This document shows positions 17,494 to 26,760 of a stretch of DNA of 64,000 nt, one piece after another. The notes under the pieces are model-generated. The model saw nothing but the letters and a program-made list of their open reading frames with translations, was not told the DNA's origin and made no database searches. The stretch comes from Roseateles amylovorans (lineage in GTDB: Bacteria; Pseudomonadota; Gammaproteobacteria; Burkholderiales; Burkholderiaceae_C). The stretch is taken from NCBI RefSeq assembly GCF_025398155.2, contig NZ_CP104562.2, forward strand, positions 992,001 to 1,056,000, given 5' to 3'. Made by a program: the position numbers and the translations under genes. How positions within the stretch are numbered: the first letter of the stretch is position 1; every line of letters begins with the position of its first letter.

Positions 17494-18408
17494 ATGACTT
17501 CGCCTCAAGCTCTCAAGGACACCATCTCCCACGGTCTGCTGTCGTTCCCGCTGACCGACTTCGACGCCCAACTCAACTTCGCACCGAAGCCCTATGCCGA
17601 GCGCCTGGAGTGGCTGATGCCCTACGGCGCGACCGCGCTGTTCGCGGCGGGCGGCACGGGTGAGTTCTTCTCGCTGGAACCCAAGGAATACAGCGAGATC
17701 ATCAAGGTGGCCGTGGACACCTGCAAAGGCAAGATGCCCATCATTGCCGGCGCCGGCGGCCCGACCCGTGTGGCGATCCAGTACGCGCAGGAGGCCGAGC
17801 GCCTGGGCGCGCAAGGCGTGCTGCTGCTGCCGCACTACCTGACCGAAGCCTCGCAGGAAGGCCTGGTGGCGCACGTGACCGCCGTCTGCAAGAGCGTGAA
17901 GTTCGGCGTGATCGTCTACAACCGCGGCGCCTGCCGCCTGACGCCCGAATCGCTGCTGAAGCTGGCCGACGCCTGCCCCAACCTGATCGGTTTCAAGGAC
18001 GGCATCGGCGACATCGAATCCTTTGTCTCCATCCGCCAGACCCTGGGCGACCGCTTCTCCTACCTGGGCGGCCTGCCGACCGCCGAGCTGTTCGCCGGTG
18101 CCTACAAGGCGATGGGCTGCCCCGTGTATTCCTCGGCCGTGTTCAACTTCATCCCGAAGACTGCGATCGATTTCTACAACGCGCATGCCGCCGGCGACAC
18201 CGCCACCACCGATCGCCTGATCCGCGACTTCTTCCTGCCCTACATCCAACTGCGCAACAAGGGCCACGGCTATGCGGTGTCGATCGTGAAGGCCGGTGCG
18301 ACGCTGGTCGGCCACACCGCCGGTCCGGTGCGTCCGCCGCTGTCGGACCTGAAGGCCGCCGAAGTGGATGAACTGGGCGCGCTGATTTCCAAGCTCGGTC
18401 CGCAATAA
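17494..18408 (+). CDS. kdgD: 5-dehydro-4-deoxyglucarate dehydratase (KDGDH)
   Basis: This 304-residue DHDPS/NAL-type TIM barrel has the Schiff-base Lys168 (LIGFKDGIG) and Tyr142 (VIVYNRG) in the expected strands, and the GGTGEFFSL substrate-binding loop near residue 55. It converts 5-dehydro-4-deoxy-D-glucarate to 2,5-dioxopentanoate with loss of water and CO2 (EC 4.2.1.41), using the product of galactarate or glucarate dehydratase. I took the ATG at 17494; the longer frame from 17380 would begin inside the promoter. It is the first gene of a four-gene operon, 14 bp ahead of the aldehyde dehydrogenase that uses its product. Confidence 0.93.
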   Translation: MTSPQALKDTISHGLLSFPLTDFDAQLNFAPKPYAERLEWLMPYGATALFAAGGTGEFFSLEPKEYSEIIKVAVDTCKGKMPIIAGAGGPTRVAIQYAQEAERLGAQGVLLLPHYLTEASQEGLVAHVTAVCKSVKFGVIVYNRGACRLTPESLLKLADACPNLIGFKDGIGDIESFVSIRQTLGDRFSYLGGLPTAELFAGAYKAMGCPVYSSAVFNFIPKTAIDFYNAHAAGDTATTDRLIRDFFLPYIQLRNKGHGYAVSIVKAGATLVGHTAGPVRPPLSDLKAAEVDELGALISKLGPQ

Positions 18409-18422
18409 GCCAGGAGGCCCGC

Positions 18423-19862
18423 ATGTTCAAGAACCTGATCAACGGCGAGTGGGTCGACGGCCCGCGCGTTTCCCGCAACATCAATCCGAGCGACACCCGC
18501 GACGTGGTCGGCGAGTACGCCCAGGCGGACGCCGCCCAGACCCGCCAGGCCATCGCCGCCGCGCGACAGGCCTTCTCCAAGTGGAGTCTGTCCACGCCGC
18601 AACAGCGCTTTGACATCCTCGATGCAGCCGGCAACGAGGTGCTGGCCCGCCGCGCCGAGCTGGGTGACCTGCTGGCCCGCGAAGAAGGCAAGACACTGCC
18701 GGAAGCCATCGGCGAGGTGGTCCGCGCCGGCAACATCTTCAAGTTCTTCGCCGGCGAGGCGTTGCGCGTCGGCGGCGAGGTGATCCCGTCGGTGCGTCCG
18801 GGCGTGGGTGTCGAAGTCACCCGCGAGCCGCTGGGTGTGATCGGCCTGATCACGCCGTGGAACTTCCCGATCGCGATCCCGACCTGGAAGCTGGCTCCCG
18901 CGCTCGCCTTCGGCAACACGGTGGTGATGAAGCCGGCCGAGCTGGTGCCCGGCTCGGCCTGGGCACTGGCCGACATCCTCAAGCGCGCCGGCCTGCCGGA
19001 TGGCGTGTTCAATCTGGTGATGGGCCGCGGCTCCGAAGTGGGCGCGGAACTGCTGGAGAACCAGGGCGTCGATGCCATCAGCTTCACCGGCAGCGTGCCG
19101 ACCGGACAACGTGTCGCCGCCGCCTGCGTGGCGCGTGGCGCGAAGTTCCAGCTGGAGATGGGCGGCAAGAATCCGTTCGTGGTGCTGGACGATGCCGACC
19201 TGGACGTGGCGGTCGCTGCCGCGGTCAACAGCGGCTTCTTCTCAACCGGTCAGCGTTGCACCGCCTCGTCGCGCGTGATCGTCACCGAAGGCATCCATGA
19301 CCGCTTCGTGGCCGCCGTGGTCCAGAAGATGAAGACCCTGAAGGTGGACGACGCCCGCAAGGCCGGCACCGACATCGGACCGGTGGTCGACGAGCGCCAG
19401 CTGGCGCAGGATCTCGAGTACATCGGCATCGCTCGCCAGGAAGGCGCCGTGCTGGCCGCCGGCGGCGAGGCGCTGGGCCACAGCTCGGCCGGTGCGCCGG
19501 GCTTCTACCTGACGCCCGCGCTGTTCACCGAGACCACTGCCGACATGCGCATCAACCGCGAGGAAGTCTTCGGTCCGGTGGTGAGCGTGATCAAGGCCAA
19601 GAACTACGACGAGGCGCTGGCGCTGGCCAACGACACCCCGTTCGGCCTGGCCACCGGCATCGCCACCACCTCGCTCAAGCACGCCACCCACTTCAAGCGT
19701 CATGCGCAGGCCGGCATGGTGATGGTCAACCTGCCAACCGCGGGTGTGGACTATCACGTGCCGTTCGGCGGACGGAAGTCGTCGAGCTACGGCCCGCGCG
19801 AGCAAGGCCGCTATGCCGCCGAGTTCTACACCACGGTCAAGACGGCCTACACCCAGGCCTGA
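18423..19862 (+). CDS. 2,5-dioxovalerate (alpha-ketoglutaric semialdehyde) dehydrogenase
   Basis: The 479-residue enzyme is a standard aldehyde dehydrogenase: TPWNFPIAIPTWKLAPAL cofactor region, FTGSVPTG turn, catalytic Glu245 in LEMGGKN and Cys279 in GQRCTASS. Its place 14 bp after kdgD identifies the likely reaction: NAD(P)+-dependent oxidation of 2,5-dioxopentanoate to 2-oxoglutarate (EC 1.2.1.26), the last step of the sugar-diacid route. Sequence alone would also allow succinate-semialdehyde dehydrogenase, but context favours the former. An 11-bp tandem repeat (19852-19895) spans its stop codon. Confidence 0.88.
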   Translation: MFKNLINGEWVDGPRVSRNINPSDTRDVVGEYAQADAAQTRQAIAAARQAFSKWSLSTPQQRFDILDAAGNEVLARRAELGDLLAREEGKTLPEAIGEVVRAGNIFKFFAGEALRVGGEVIPSVRPGVGVEVTREPLGVIGLITPWNFPIAIPTWKLAPALAFGNTVVMKPAELVPGSAWALADILKRAGLPDGVFNLVMGRGSEVGAELLENQGVDAISFTGSVPTGQRVAAACVARGAKFQLEMGGKNPFVVLDDADLDVAVAAAVNSGFFSTGQRCTASSRVIVTEGIHDRFVAAVVQKMKTLKVDDARKAGTDIGPVVDERQLAQDLEYIGIARQEGAVLAAGGEALGHSSAGAPGFYLTPALFTETTADMRINREEVFGPVVSVIKAKNYDEALALANDTPFGLATGIATTSLKHATHFKRHAQAGMVMVNLPTAGVDYHVPFGGRKSSSYGPREQGRYAAEFYTTVKTAYTQA

Positions 19863-19895
19863 GCCAGGCCTGACCCAGGCCTGACCCCGGTGTGA
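19852..19895 (+). repeat. 11-bp tandem repeat across a stop codon
   Basis: Three copies of (C/G)CCAGGCCTGA and a diverged fourth run from the last codons of the aldehyde dehydrogenase into the intergenic region. Each copy carries a TGA, so the stop is repeated. Confidence 0.75.
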
Positions 19896-20033
19896 ATCTG
19901 ACGTGATGCCGACCTGATGGACGTGATCGGCATTGCCGTCCTGATTTGACCGCGATGGGCACGGCGCCTGCGGGTGCCGCCCCACGACGAAGGCCGACAC
20001 AGATCGGCCCCTCATTCCCGATGTGGAGACAAC

Positions 20034-21386
20034 ATGCAGCTTTCTCTTTCCTCCGCCGCAGGCGCTGTCGGTAGCCGCACGCGCTACGGCGTGCTGGCGA
20101 TGATCTTTCTGGTCACCGTCCTGAACTATGCGGACCGCGCCACCGTCGGCGTGGCGGGTCCGGTGCTGTCCAAGGACCTGGGCATCGACTCGGTGCAGAT
20201 GGGCTTCATCTTCTCGGCCTTCAGCTGGTCGTATGTGCTGGGCCAACTGCCCGGCGGCTGGTTGCTCGACAAGTTCGGCGCCAAGAAGGTCTACGCCTGG
20301 AGCATCCTGCTGTGGTCGCTGTTCACCATGCTGCAAGGCACGGTGCACCACATGGGCATGGACATGGTGCTGTTCGGCCTGCCGATGGCGGTCGCGGCGC
20401 TCTTCATCATGCGTTTGCTGGTGGGGCTGGCGGAGTCGCCGTCCTTTCCGGCCAACGGCCGCATGGTCGCGGCCTGGTTCCCGGTGGCGGAACGCGGAAC
20501 GGCCTCGGCGATCTTCAACTCGGCGCAGTACTTCGCCACGGTGCTGTTCGCGCCGATCATGGCCTGGATCGTGCACGCGATCGGCTGGTCCGAGGTCTTC
20601 TATTTCATGGGGGCGCTGGGCATTGTGGTGAGCGTGGTGTGGATGCGAACCATGCACAACAGCCCCTCGGAACATCCCAACGTCAGCCAGGCCGAGCGCG
20701 AACACATCGAATCGGGCGGTGCGCTGCTGTCGGGCAGCGCCAGCAAGACGGCGTCGGGCCCGAAGCTGGCCTACCTCAAGCAGTTGCTGGGCAACCGCAT
20801 GCTGCTGGGCGTGTACATCGCGCAGTACTGCGTCAATGTCCTGACCTACTTCTTCCTGACCTGGTTCCCGGTGTATCTGGTGAAGGAACGCGGCATGTCG
20901 GTGCTCAATGCGGGCATCGTGGCGGCGCTGCCGGCGATCTGCGGTTTCGCCGGGGGTGTGCTGGGCGGTGTGATTTCCGACTGGCTGCTGCGCCGGGGTC
21001 ATTCGCTGACCTTCGCCCGCAAGCTGCCGATCGTGGTGGGCATGCTGCTGTCGACCACCATGGTGGCCTGCAACTACGTGGGCATCGAAGCCCTGGTGGT
21101 GGGCATCATGGCGCTGGCGTTCTTCGGCAAGGGCCTGGGCGCGCTGGGCTGGGCGGTGGTGTCGGACACCTCGCCCAAGGAGATCGCGGGTCTGAGCGGC
21201 GCGCTGTTCAATACCTTCGGCAATGTGGCCGGCATCGTGACGCCGATCGTGATCGGCTACATCGTGCAGACCACCCACTCGTTCAATGGCGCGCTGGTGT
21301 TCGTCGGCGCCCATGCGCTGATCGCCGTGCTGAGCTATCTGCTCGTGGTGGGCGAGATCAAGCGCGTGGAACTGAAGCCCGTCTGA
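20034..21386 (+). CDS. gudP: MFS glucarate/galactarate transporter (GudP type)
   Basis: The 450-residue protein has twelve predicted membrane segments and the anion:cation symporter family signature (LNYADRATVGVAGPVLSKDL, SWSYVLGQLPGGWLLDKFGAKK). Members in sugar-diacid operons import D-glucarate or galactarate with protons. The ATG at 20034 was chosen because TGGAGA lies just upstream; the frame extends to 19974 but that part is not membrane-protein-like. It lies between the aldehyde dehydrogenase (171 bp upstream) and garD (47 bp downstream), which supports the substrate assignment. Confidence 0.88.
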   Translation: MQLSLSSAAGAVGSRTRYGVLAMIFLVTVLNYADRATVGVAGPVLSKDLGIDSVQMGFIFSAFSWSYVLGQLPGGWLLDKFGAKKVYAWSILLWSLFTMLQGTVHHMGMDMVLFGLPMAVAALFIMRLLVGLAESPSFPANGRMVAAWFPVAERGTASAIFNSAQYFATVLFAPIMAWIVHAIGWSEVFYFMGALGIVVSVVWMRTMHNSPSEHPNVSQAEREHIESGGALLSGSASKTASGPKLAYLKQLLGNRMLLGVYIAQYCVNVLTYFFLTWFPVYLVKERGMSVLNAGIVAALPAICGFAGGVLGGVISDWLLRRGHSLTFARKLPIVVGMLLSTTMVACNYVGIEALVVGIMALAFFGKGLGALGWAVVSDTSPKEIAGLSGALFNTFGNVAGIVTPIVIGYIVQTTHSFNGALVFVGAHALIAVLSYLLVVGEIKRVELKPV

Positions 21387-21433
21387 GCGCGGCTGTTTCC
21401 CTTCCCAGGCCCACCTGAACCCAGGAATCCACC

Positions 21434-23002
21434 ATGACCGCCCCCAAGAACCCGTTGACCATCCAGATGCATGAGGCGGACAACGTCGCCATCGTCGCCA
21501 ACGATGGCGGCCTGCCCGCCGGCACGGTGCTGCCCTCCGGGCTGGTGCTGAAAGACCAGGTGCCGCAAGGCCACAAGGTGGCCCTGGTGGACCTGCCGGC
21601 CGATGCCGCCGTGCTGCGCTACAACGTGCCGATCGGCCACGCCGCGCAGGCGATCCCGGCCGGCAGCTGGGTGCATGAACGTCTGCTGAAGATGCCGCCG
21701 GCCCGTGAGCTGGACGGTCTGCCCAAGGCCACCGCTCAGGCGCCAGCGATGCCGCCGCTGACCGGCTACACCTTCGAGGGCTACCGCAATGCGGACGGCT
21801 CGGTCGGCACCCGCAACATCCTGGCGATCACCCAGACGGTGCAATGCGTGGCCGGCGTGGTGGAGTTTGCGGTGGCGCGCATCAAGGCGGAGCTGTTGCC
21901 GAAGTATCCGAATGTCGACGATGTGGTCGGCCTGGCGCATACCTACGGCTGCGGCGTCGCCATTGATGCGCCGGACGCGGTGATTCCGATCCGCACGCTG
22001 CGCAACATCAGCCTGAACCCGAACTTCGGGGGCGAGGTGATGGTGGTGAGCCTGGGCTGCGAGAAGCTGCAGCCCGAGCGTCTGCTGCCGCCGGGCGTGA
22101 TCCCGATCGCCGACCAGCGCGGCGATGCGGCGGCCGAGGGCCTGGACGTGGTCTGTCTGCAGGACAACAAGCACGTCGGCTTCATGTCGATGATCGAGTC
22201 GGTCATGACGCAGGCGACGGTGCACCTGGAGCGCCTGAATCGCCGCCGCCGCGAAACCATTCCGGCGTCGGAGCTGGTGGTGGGTGTGCAGTGCGGCGGC
22301 AGCGATGCGTTTTCCGGCGTCACCGCCAATCCGGCGGTGGGTTTCTGCGCCGACCTGCTGGTGCGTGCCGGCGCCACGGTGATGTTCAGTGAAACCACCG
22401 AGGTGCGTGACGGCATTGCCCAACTGACGGCCCGCGCCCGCTCCCCCGAAGTGGCGGACGCGATGATTCGCGAGATGGCCTGGTACGACGCCTACTTGCA
22501 GCGCGGCAGCGTGGACCGCAGCGCCAACACGACGCCGGGCAACAAGAAGGGGGGCTTGTCCAACATCGTCGAGAAGGCGATGGGCTCGATCGTCAAGAGC
22601 GGCAGCGCGCCGATCTCCGGCGTCCTGTCACCAGGCAACAAGCTCGACGGCCAACGCGGCCTGATCTACGCCGCCACGCCCGCCAGCGACTTCATCTGCG
22701 GCACGCTGCAGCTGGCGGCGGGCATGAACCTGCATGTGTTCACCACCGGCCGCGGCACGCCTTATGGCCTGGCGGAATGCCCGGTCATCAAGGTGGCCAC
22801 GCGCAGCGACCTGGCGCGCCGCTGGCATGACCTGATGGACATCAACGCGGGGCTCATCGCGGATGGGGAAAAGACCATCGCCGAAGTGGGCTGGGAGATG
22901 TTCCACATGATGCTGGAAGTGGCCAGTGGCCGGCAGACCTGGGCGGAGCGGCATGGCTTGCACAACGCGTTGGTGTTGTTCAATCCGGCGCCGGTGACTT
23001 GA
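21434..23002 (+). CDS. garD: Galactarate dehydratase
   Basis: The 522-residue protein has the UxaA/GarD architecture: an N-terminal SAF-like domain (about 1-95), a middle domain opening with GYRNADGSVGTRN and VGLAHTYGCGV, and a C-terminal domain with CGGSDAFSGVTANPA and ISGVLSPGNKLDG. GarD is an iron-dependent dehydratase that turns galactarate into 5-dehydro-4-deoxy-D-glucarate (EC 4.2.1.42), the substrate of KdgD upstream. It ends the operon, followed by a terminator. A glucarate dehydratase is not in the window, so galactarate is the best supported substrate; altronate dehydratase is less likely because no UxaB/UxaC genes are near. Confidence 0.9.
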   Translation: MTAPKNPLTIQMHEADNVAIVANDGGLPAGTVLPSGLVLKDQVPQGHKVALVDLPADAAVLRYNVPIGHAAQAIPAGSWVHERLLKMPPARELDGLPKATAQAPAMPPLTGYTFEGYRNADGSVGTRNILAITQTVQCVAGVVEFAVARIKAELLPKYPNVDDVVGLAHTYGCGVAIDAPDAVIPIRTLRNISLNPNFGGEVMVVSLGCEKLQPERLLPPGVIPIADQRGDAAAEGLDVVCLQDNKHVGFMSMIESVMTQATVHLERLNRRRRETIPASELVVGVQCGGSDAFSGVTANPAVGFCADLLVRAGATVMFSETTEVRDGIAQLTARARSPEVADAMIREMAWYDAYLQRGSVDRSANTTPGNKKGGLSNIVEKAMGSIVKSGSAPISGVLSPGNKLDGQRGLIYAATPASDFICGTLQLAAGMNLHVFTTGRGTPYGLAECPVIKVATRSDLARRWHDLMDINAGLIADGEKTIAEVGWEMFHMMLEVASGRQTWAERHGLHNALVLFNPAPVT

Positions 23003-23037
23003 TCGAGCGGCCGTTGGGGTGGCAAGCGGACCAGACG

Positions 23038-23064
23038 AAGGAACCGCCACATAGGCGGTTCTTT
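23038..23064 (+). terminator. Terminator of the kdgD-garD operon
   Basis: GAACCGCC / GGCGGTTC with a 5-base loop (23041-23061), extended by weak pairs and followed by TTT. It lies 38 bp after the garD stop. Confidence 0.75.
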
Positions 23065-23170
23065 GCAAGACTGGTGGACGAGCCTTACCCTTTGCCCGCG
23101 ATCGCGGGTCCTGTGTGCATCGGAGCCAACGCGTCTGGCATGTCTTGGCAAAGGCCGCGAGATAGACGTC

Positions 23171-23536
23171 TTACTCCTCCCCCGGCTCGAAGTCCTCGAC
23201 TTCGACAAACCCGCCATCCCCGTTTTCCCGCTCGAATGCGGAGCCCGGCTCGGCATCGAGGAACGGGATGATGTCCGGGTCGTAGTTCGCGATCGTATTG
23301 ACGTCGTAGGCCGCGTGATTGTCCGGGTCGTTCATGTACTCGTCGGATTCATGGCCCGACATGAAGCGCCAGCCGCTGTCGTCCTCGTGGTCTCCTTCCT
23401 CTCGGTACATGAAGGCCACCTTTCGGCCCTCGCAGGTGATCATGTCCGTGGCGATGCAAGCGCCGTATCCCACGGCGACGTCCTTGATCTGGTCCGGACG
23501 CAGTCGAAACGGTTTTTGAGCGGGATCAGTCGCCAT
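23171..23536 (-). CDS. DUF2185 / Imm33-like protein
   Basis: The 121-residue acidic, cytoplasmic protein contains a DUF2185-type segment: GYGACIATDMITCEGRKV, a charged EEGDHEDDSGWRFMSGHE stretch and YDVNTIANYDPDI. DUF2185 overlaps the Imm33 family of immunity proteins that often sit beside toxins in polymorphic and type VI loci. It is divergent from, and 188 bp away from, a gene for a wall-hydrolase-like protein, but that gene already has its own exported partner, so Imm33 here may guard against a different toxin. Confidence 0.65.
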   Translation of the reverse strand: MATDPAQKPFRLRPDQIKDVAVGYGACIATDMITCEGRKVAFMYREEGDHEDDSGWRFMSGHESDEYMNDPDNHAAYDVNTIANYDPDIIPFLDAEPGSAFERENGDGGFVEVEDFEPGEE

Positions 23537-23724
23537 GGATGGCCTTTCGTCATTCGGGTGGGTGGCGTTTGATCGTAAGTCCGCTTGGCATCAAACAACG
23601 ACCAATGCGGCGTGACTCGAGCCCCTCCCAGAGGCAGGGCTGTGCCCAAATCGTTGCAAAGTGTCCAAGGACACTGTCCCCCCCAGCCCCCCGGCCTAAA
23701 CTTCTCAGCCTCGAAGGAGTTTCC

Positions 23725-24459
23725 ATGGCCAGCCGTGTTCCCGGATCGCTCGGCATGAGCGAATCCACGCCCCCGATTGACCCCGGCACCCTGGTGCGGG
23801 CCACCTCGCCGCAGGTGCGGCCGGTCGGCACCACACCGGCTGCGGCGCCCGCGCCCGCCGCAGCGACCAAGCTGGACGATGACACCCGCGCCTTGGCCGC
23901 CGTCGCCTACGGTGAAGGCTCCACCGACAACGTGTTCGAGGAAATGGCCGCCATCGCCAATGTGCTGGTCCGCCAGCAGAAGGCCCGCGGCTACGCGACC
24001 ATCAGCGCCTTCATCAAGGCCAACAAGACCTATGCGTTTGCCGCCCATGACGGCAACAAGCGCTATGGCAAGCTGATCAAGGCCACCGATCAGGAGATCG
24101 CCGCCGACACCGGCATGGACGCCGCCGTGCGTGGCGCGCGCAATGCGCTGTCGGCCACGCCCAAGGACTACGCCAACGGCGCCTACTTCTGGGACGGCGC
24201 GGACATCAAGTCCAACTACGCCAACCATCCCAAGGTGCTGGTCGGCATCAAGTTCACCGATCCCAAGCACAACATCTACAACATCGCCGAAAAGAACGTG
24301 CCCGACGAGAACTTCTGGATGGACGCGAACAATCGCCCCACCAAGTCCCGCGGCAAGTGGAACTACAAGTTCGAATCGACCGCAGCCTACGGTGGCACCA
24401 TCTTCTGGAAGTACAACGAGGACTTCCTCAAGGCGACCAAGAACAAGGAATACAACTGA
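23725..24459 (+). CDS. SleB-like cell wall hydrolase without signal peptide, candidate secreted toxin
   Basis: The 244-residue product starts at ATG 23725 (GAAGGAG upstream). A Pro/Ala-rich N-terminus of about 45 residues leads to a domain beginning LAAVAYGEGSTDNVFEEMAA, which resembles the SleB/CwlJ (Hydrolase_2) fold; Glu64 in YGEGS would be the catalytic acid. There is no Sec signal, as in wall-degrading effectors delivered by type VI or related machines. The stop overlaps the start of the next gene (TGATG at 24457-24461), so the two are translationally coupled. I infer an effector; a cytoplasmic or phage-derived hydrolase is the alternative. Confidence 0.6.
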   Translation: MASRVPGSLGMSESTPPIDPGTLVRATSPQVRPVGTTPAAAPAPAAATKLDDDTRALAAVAYGEGSTDNVFEEMAAIANVLVRQQKARGYATISAFIKANKTYAFAAHDGNKRYGKLIKATDQEIAADTGMDAAVRGARNALSATPKDYANGAYFWDGADIKSNYANHPKVLVGIKFTDPKHNIYNIAEKNVPDENFWMDANNRPTKSRGKWNYKFESTAAYGGTIFWKYNEDFLKATKNKEYN

Positions 24460-25244
24460 TGCGGTCATCGACAGCGGTCTTCCCCCCGGCGATGCCCCGG
24501 CATCGTTCACCGTGGCGCCCGGTCATCCGGCCCGTCCTGCGCAGCCTCCCGCTGAGCGCGGCGCTGCTGCTGGCGATGAGCATGGCGCACGCCGAGGGCG
24601 GTGCGCCGGCGCCGCGTCCCATCGCCAATGCCGCCGAGTTGGTTCAGCAACTGGCCGTGGGCCCTGCCGTGACGCTCACGCCCATCAAGCGCATCAGCGG
24701 CTGTGGCCCGAAGGGCTGCTCGGTCAATGTGGAGCGGGTCTCGGTGGTGCGTGCCGACGATGAGAAGCCCGGCGAGCTGCAGTCGTCCACCGGCGCCAAG
24801 ATCCGGCTGGTCGAGCATCGGCCGGCGGATGGCCGCGAGCTGCCCGATCTGGATTGGTCGCCGCTGCGGGCCTTTGAGGTGCACAACGGCAAGCAGCGCT
24901 GGGGCAGCTGCATCGAGTTCACCCATGAGGGGCTGGGCAAGAGCGGCGTGCAGCAGCGCTGGACCAGCGTCGTGCTGGTGCCGTTCAAGGGCGACAGGCC
25001 CGGCACCACCGCGCATCGCTTCGTCGGCTACTGGGCCGGTTGCGAAAGCCTGCGCGGCGCCGAGAAGGCGCAGGCCGTGACGCTGCCGCTGGTCGAGCCG
25101 GCTGCAGCGGGCGCCGCCCATCCGCTTCATCTCATGCAGTACGCTTGCACCCGCGAGTCCTGCACCGGGCGGGAAGATCCGCGCCCGGTGAAGGGCGATC
25201 CCGGCAGCACGACTGGCGAGCTGATGATCGGCGCCGCGCCCTGA
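24459..25244 (+). CDS. Exported protein coupled to the wall hydrolase, probable immunity protein
   Basis: The 261-residue protein has a long basic n-region, a hydrophobic core (LPLSAALLLAMSMAHA) and a likely cleavage after AHA, so it should be periplasmic. Six Cys residues occur in the mature part (CGPKGC, CIEF, CES, CTRESC). I recognise no family. The start overlaps the previous stop by one base, which argues for a matched pair: a wall-active toxin and a periplasmic protector. This is inferred from gene layout only. Confidence 0.55.
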   Translation: MRSSTAVFPPAMPRHRSPWRPVIRPVLRSLPLSAALLLAMSMAHAEGGAPAPRPIANAAELVQQLAVGPAVTLTPIKRISGCGPKGCSVNVERVSVVRADDEKPGELQSSTGAKIRLVEHRPADGRELPDLDWSPLRAFEVHNGKQRWGSCIEFTHEGLGKSGVQQRWTSVVLVPFKGDRPGTTAHRFVGYWAGCESLRGAEKAQAVTLPLVEPAAAGAAHPLHLMQYACTRESCTGREDPRPVKGDPGSTTGELMIGAAP

Positions 25245-25289
25245 GGGTCAACGGCGCCTTGCGGGGCGCCTGGCTGCGTTGAATGGAGA

Positions 25290-25312
25290 AAGGGGCGCCT
25301 CAAGCGCCCCTT
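25290..25312. terminator. Hairpin after the toxin/immunity pair
   Basis: AAGGGGCGC / GCGCCCCTT with a 5-base loop lies between convergent genes. The 3' side has only GGTTC, so it is a moderate terminator on the + strand; on the - strand it is followed by TTCTCC. Confidence 0.5.
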
Positions 25313-25365
25313 GGTTCATCGGCGGTGGCTCGCGCCTGCCCGCATGATTTGCTTCACTTTTTGCT

Positions 25366-25842
25366 TCACTTCTCCGGCATGGCCGACGAATGGTGATGCG
25401 CGATCAGCCATTGGCCGTGCGTCCATTCATAGACGTAGGTGTAGCGAGCGCGCACCTGGCTGCCGTCCTTGAATTTGAAGGTGTAGGTGCCGACGTCCTG
25501 CGCCACATTGCAGCCGATGCGGATGATGCGACTGTCGATCGTCCCTTGCGGCCCGTTCTTCAGGAACTTGACGAAGTAGTCCCGGATCTCGGCTGGCGTG
25601 GTGCGCGCCTGATTGGAGACCGTGGGCAGCAGCACCGCATCCTCGGCGTAGTTGGCGACGACCTTGTCCGGGCTCAGCGTCGACAGCGACGTGTTCCAGC
25701 GGTCAAACAGGCCGGCGACTTCGCGCTCGGTGGTGACGGCACATTCCGAATGGCCCTCCTTGGCCATGACCGGCAAGGCGGCGGAGAGGCTCAGTGCCAG
25801 CACAGAGGCACCCAGAAGGCGAGGAAGAAAAGCGGTGGTCAT
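25366..25842 (-). CDS. Secreted SnoaL/DUF4440-like protein
   Basis: The 158-residue protein has a signal peptide ending near PVMA-KEG. The mature part is an NTF2-like fold of the SgcJ/EcaC type: VAGLFDRWNTSLSTLSPDKV, YAEDAVLLPTVSNQ, and a C-terminal ARYTYVYEWTHGQWLIAHHH strand pair. Such proteins bind small hydrophobic ligands or act as association domains; no enzyme activity can be assigned. The ATG at 25842 gives a complete signal peptide, while the open frame upstream does not. The gene stands alone. Confidence 0.7.
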   Translation of the reverse strand: MTTAFLPRLLGASVLALSLSAALPVMAKEGHSECAVTTEREVAGLFDRWNTSLSTLSPDKVVANYAEDAVLLPTVSNQARTTPAEIRDYFVKFLKNGPQGTIDSRIIRIGCNVAQDVGTYTFKFKDGSQVRARYTYVYEWTHGQWLIAHHHSSAMPEK

Positions 25843-26070
25843 GAATCGTGTCCTGTCGGTGGCATGCAGGGAGACGTTCAGGCCCGGAGGCCCGACGTCG
25901 CGCTTTGAGTGGCGCAAGAACGATTCTGGAAACGACGGATGAACCGCCGGCTAGCGACGTATGAATCCACAGTGAGCGACAGATGAATGCCAGATGAACG
26001 ACCGACGCACCGACCCGGCTTCGTACCGAAAGCGGTTCAGACCATGCGATCGGTCAGTTCTGCCTGCCGC

Positions 26071-26760
26071 TCAGACGGGACTGTCGTCCAGCCGATAGCC
26101 CAGCCCGCGCACCGTCTTGAGCAACGGCAACGGATGGCCGTCGTCGATCTTCGCGCGCAGGCGCCGCACATAGACATCGACGATGTTGGTCAGCGGATCC
26201 ACATGCACGCCCCAGACATTGGCCAGGATGCGCTCGCGGCTGAACAGTCGCCCCGGGGCACTCATCAGCAGTTCGAGAAACGCGAGTTCCTTGGCGGTCA
26301 AGGTCAGCGGCGCGTCCGCCCGCCAGACCTGCATGCGCTCCCGGTCCAGCACCAGGTCAGCCACCTGCAAGGTGGTGGCCACCGCCCGTTGCTCGCGCCC
26401 GCGCCGCAGCAAGGCGGTGATGCGGGCCAGCAGTTCCTCGAAGTCGAAGGGCTTGGTGAGATAGTCATCCGCGCCCAGGCGCAGGCCCTTGACCTTGTCC
26501 TCGGTGGTGCTCATGGCGGTGAGCATCAGGATGGGCACCTGGCCACCTTCGGCGCGCAGCGTCTGGCACAGGTCCAGCCCGTTGAGCCCCGGCAGCATCA
26601 GGTCCAGGATGACCAACGACACGCGCTCGTCCCGGGCCAGTTCCAGCCCCTGCGGACCGGTGCGCGCCACCTCGACCGTGTAGCCCTCCGCCTTCAGACC
26701 GCGGGAGAGGAAGTCGGCCACGCGAGGATCGTCCTCGATGATCAGCAGATGGCGGTTCAT
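26071..26760 (-). CDS. OmpR-family response regulator
   Basis: This 229-residue DNA-binding regulator has a receiver domain (1-120) with acidic pocket Asp10/Asp11, phosphoacceptor Asp53 (VILDLMLPG) and Lys in LTKPFDFEEL, and a winged-helix Trans_reg_C domain (about 130-226: LTLTAKELAFLELL, NIVDVYVRRLRAKID, TVRGLGYRL). Its ATG overlaps the stop of the kinase gene by 4 bp (ATGA), so the pair is translationally coupled. Target genes are unknown; the divergent GH5 gene upstream of the kinase is a possible target. Confidence 0.93.
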   Translation of the reverse strand: MNRHLLIIEDDPRVADFLSRGLKAEGYTVEVARTGPQGLELARDERVSLVILDLMLPGLNGLDLCQTLRAEGGQVPILMLTAMSTTEDKVKGLRLGADDYLTKPFDFEELLARITALLRRGREQRAVATTLQVADLVLDRERMQVWRADAPLTLTAKELAFLELLMSAPGRLFSRERILANVWGVHVDPLTNIVDVYVRRLRAKIDDGHPLPLLKTVRGLGYRLDDSPV

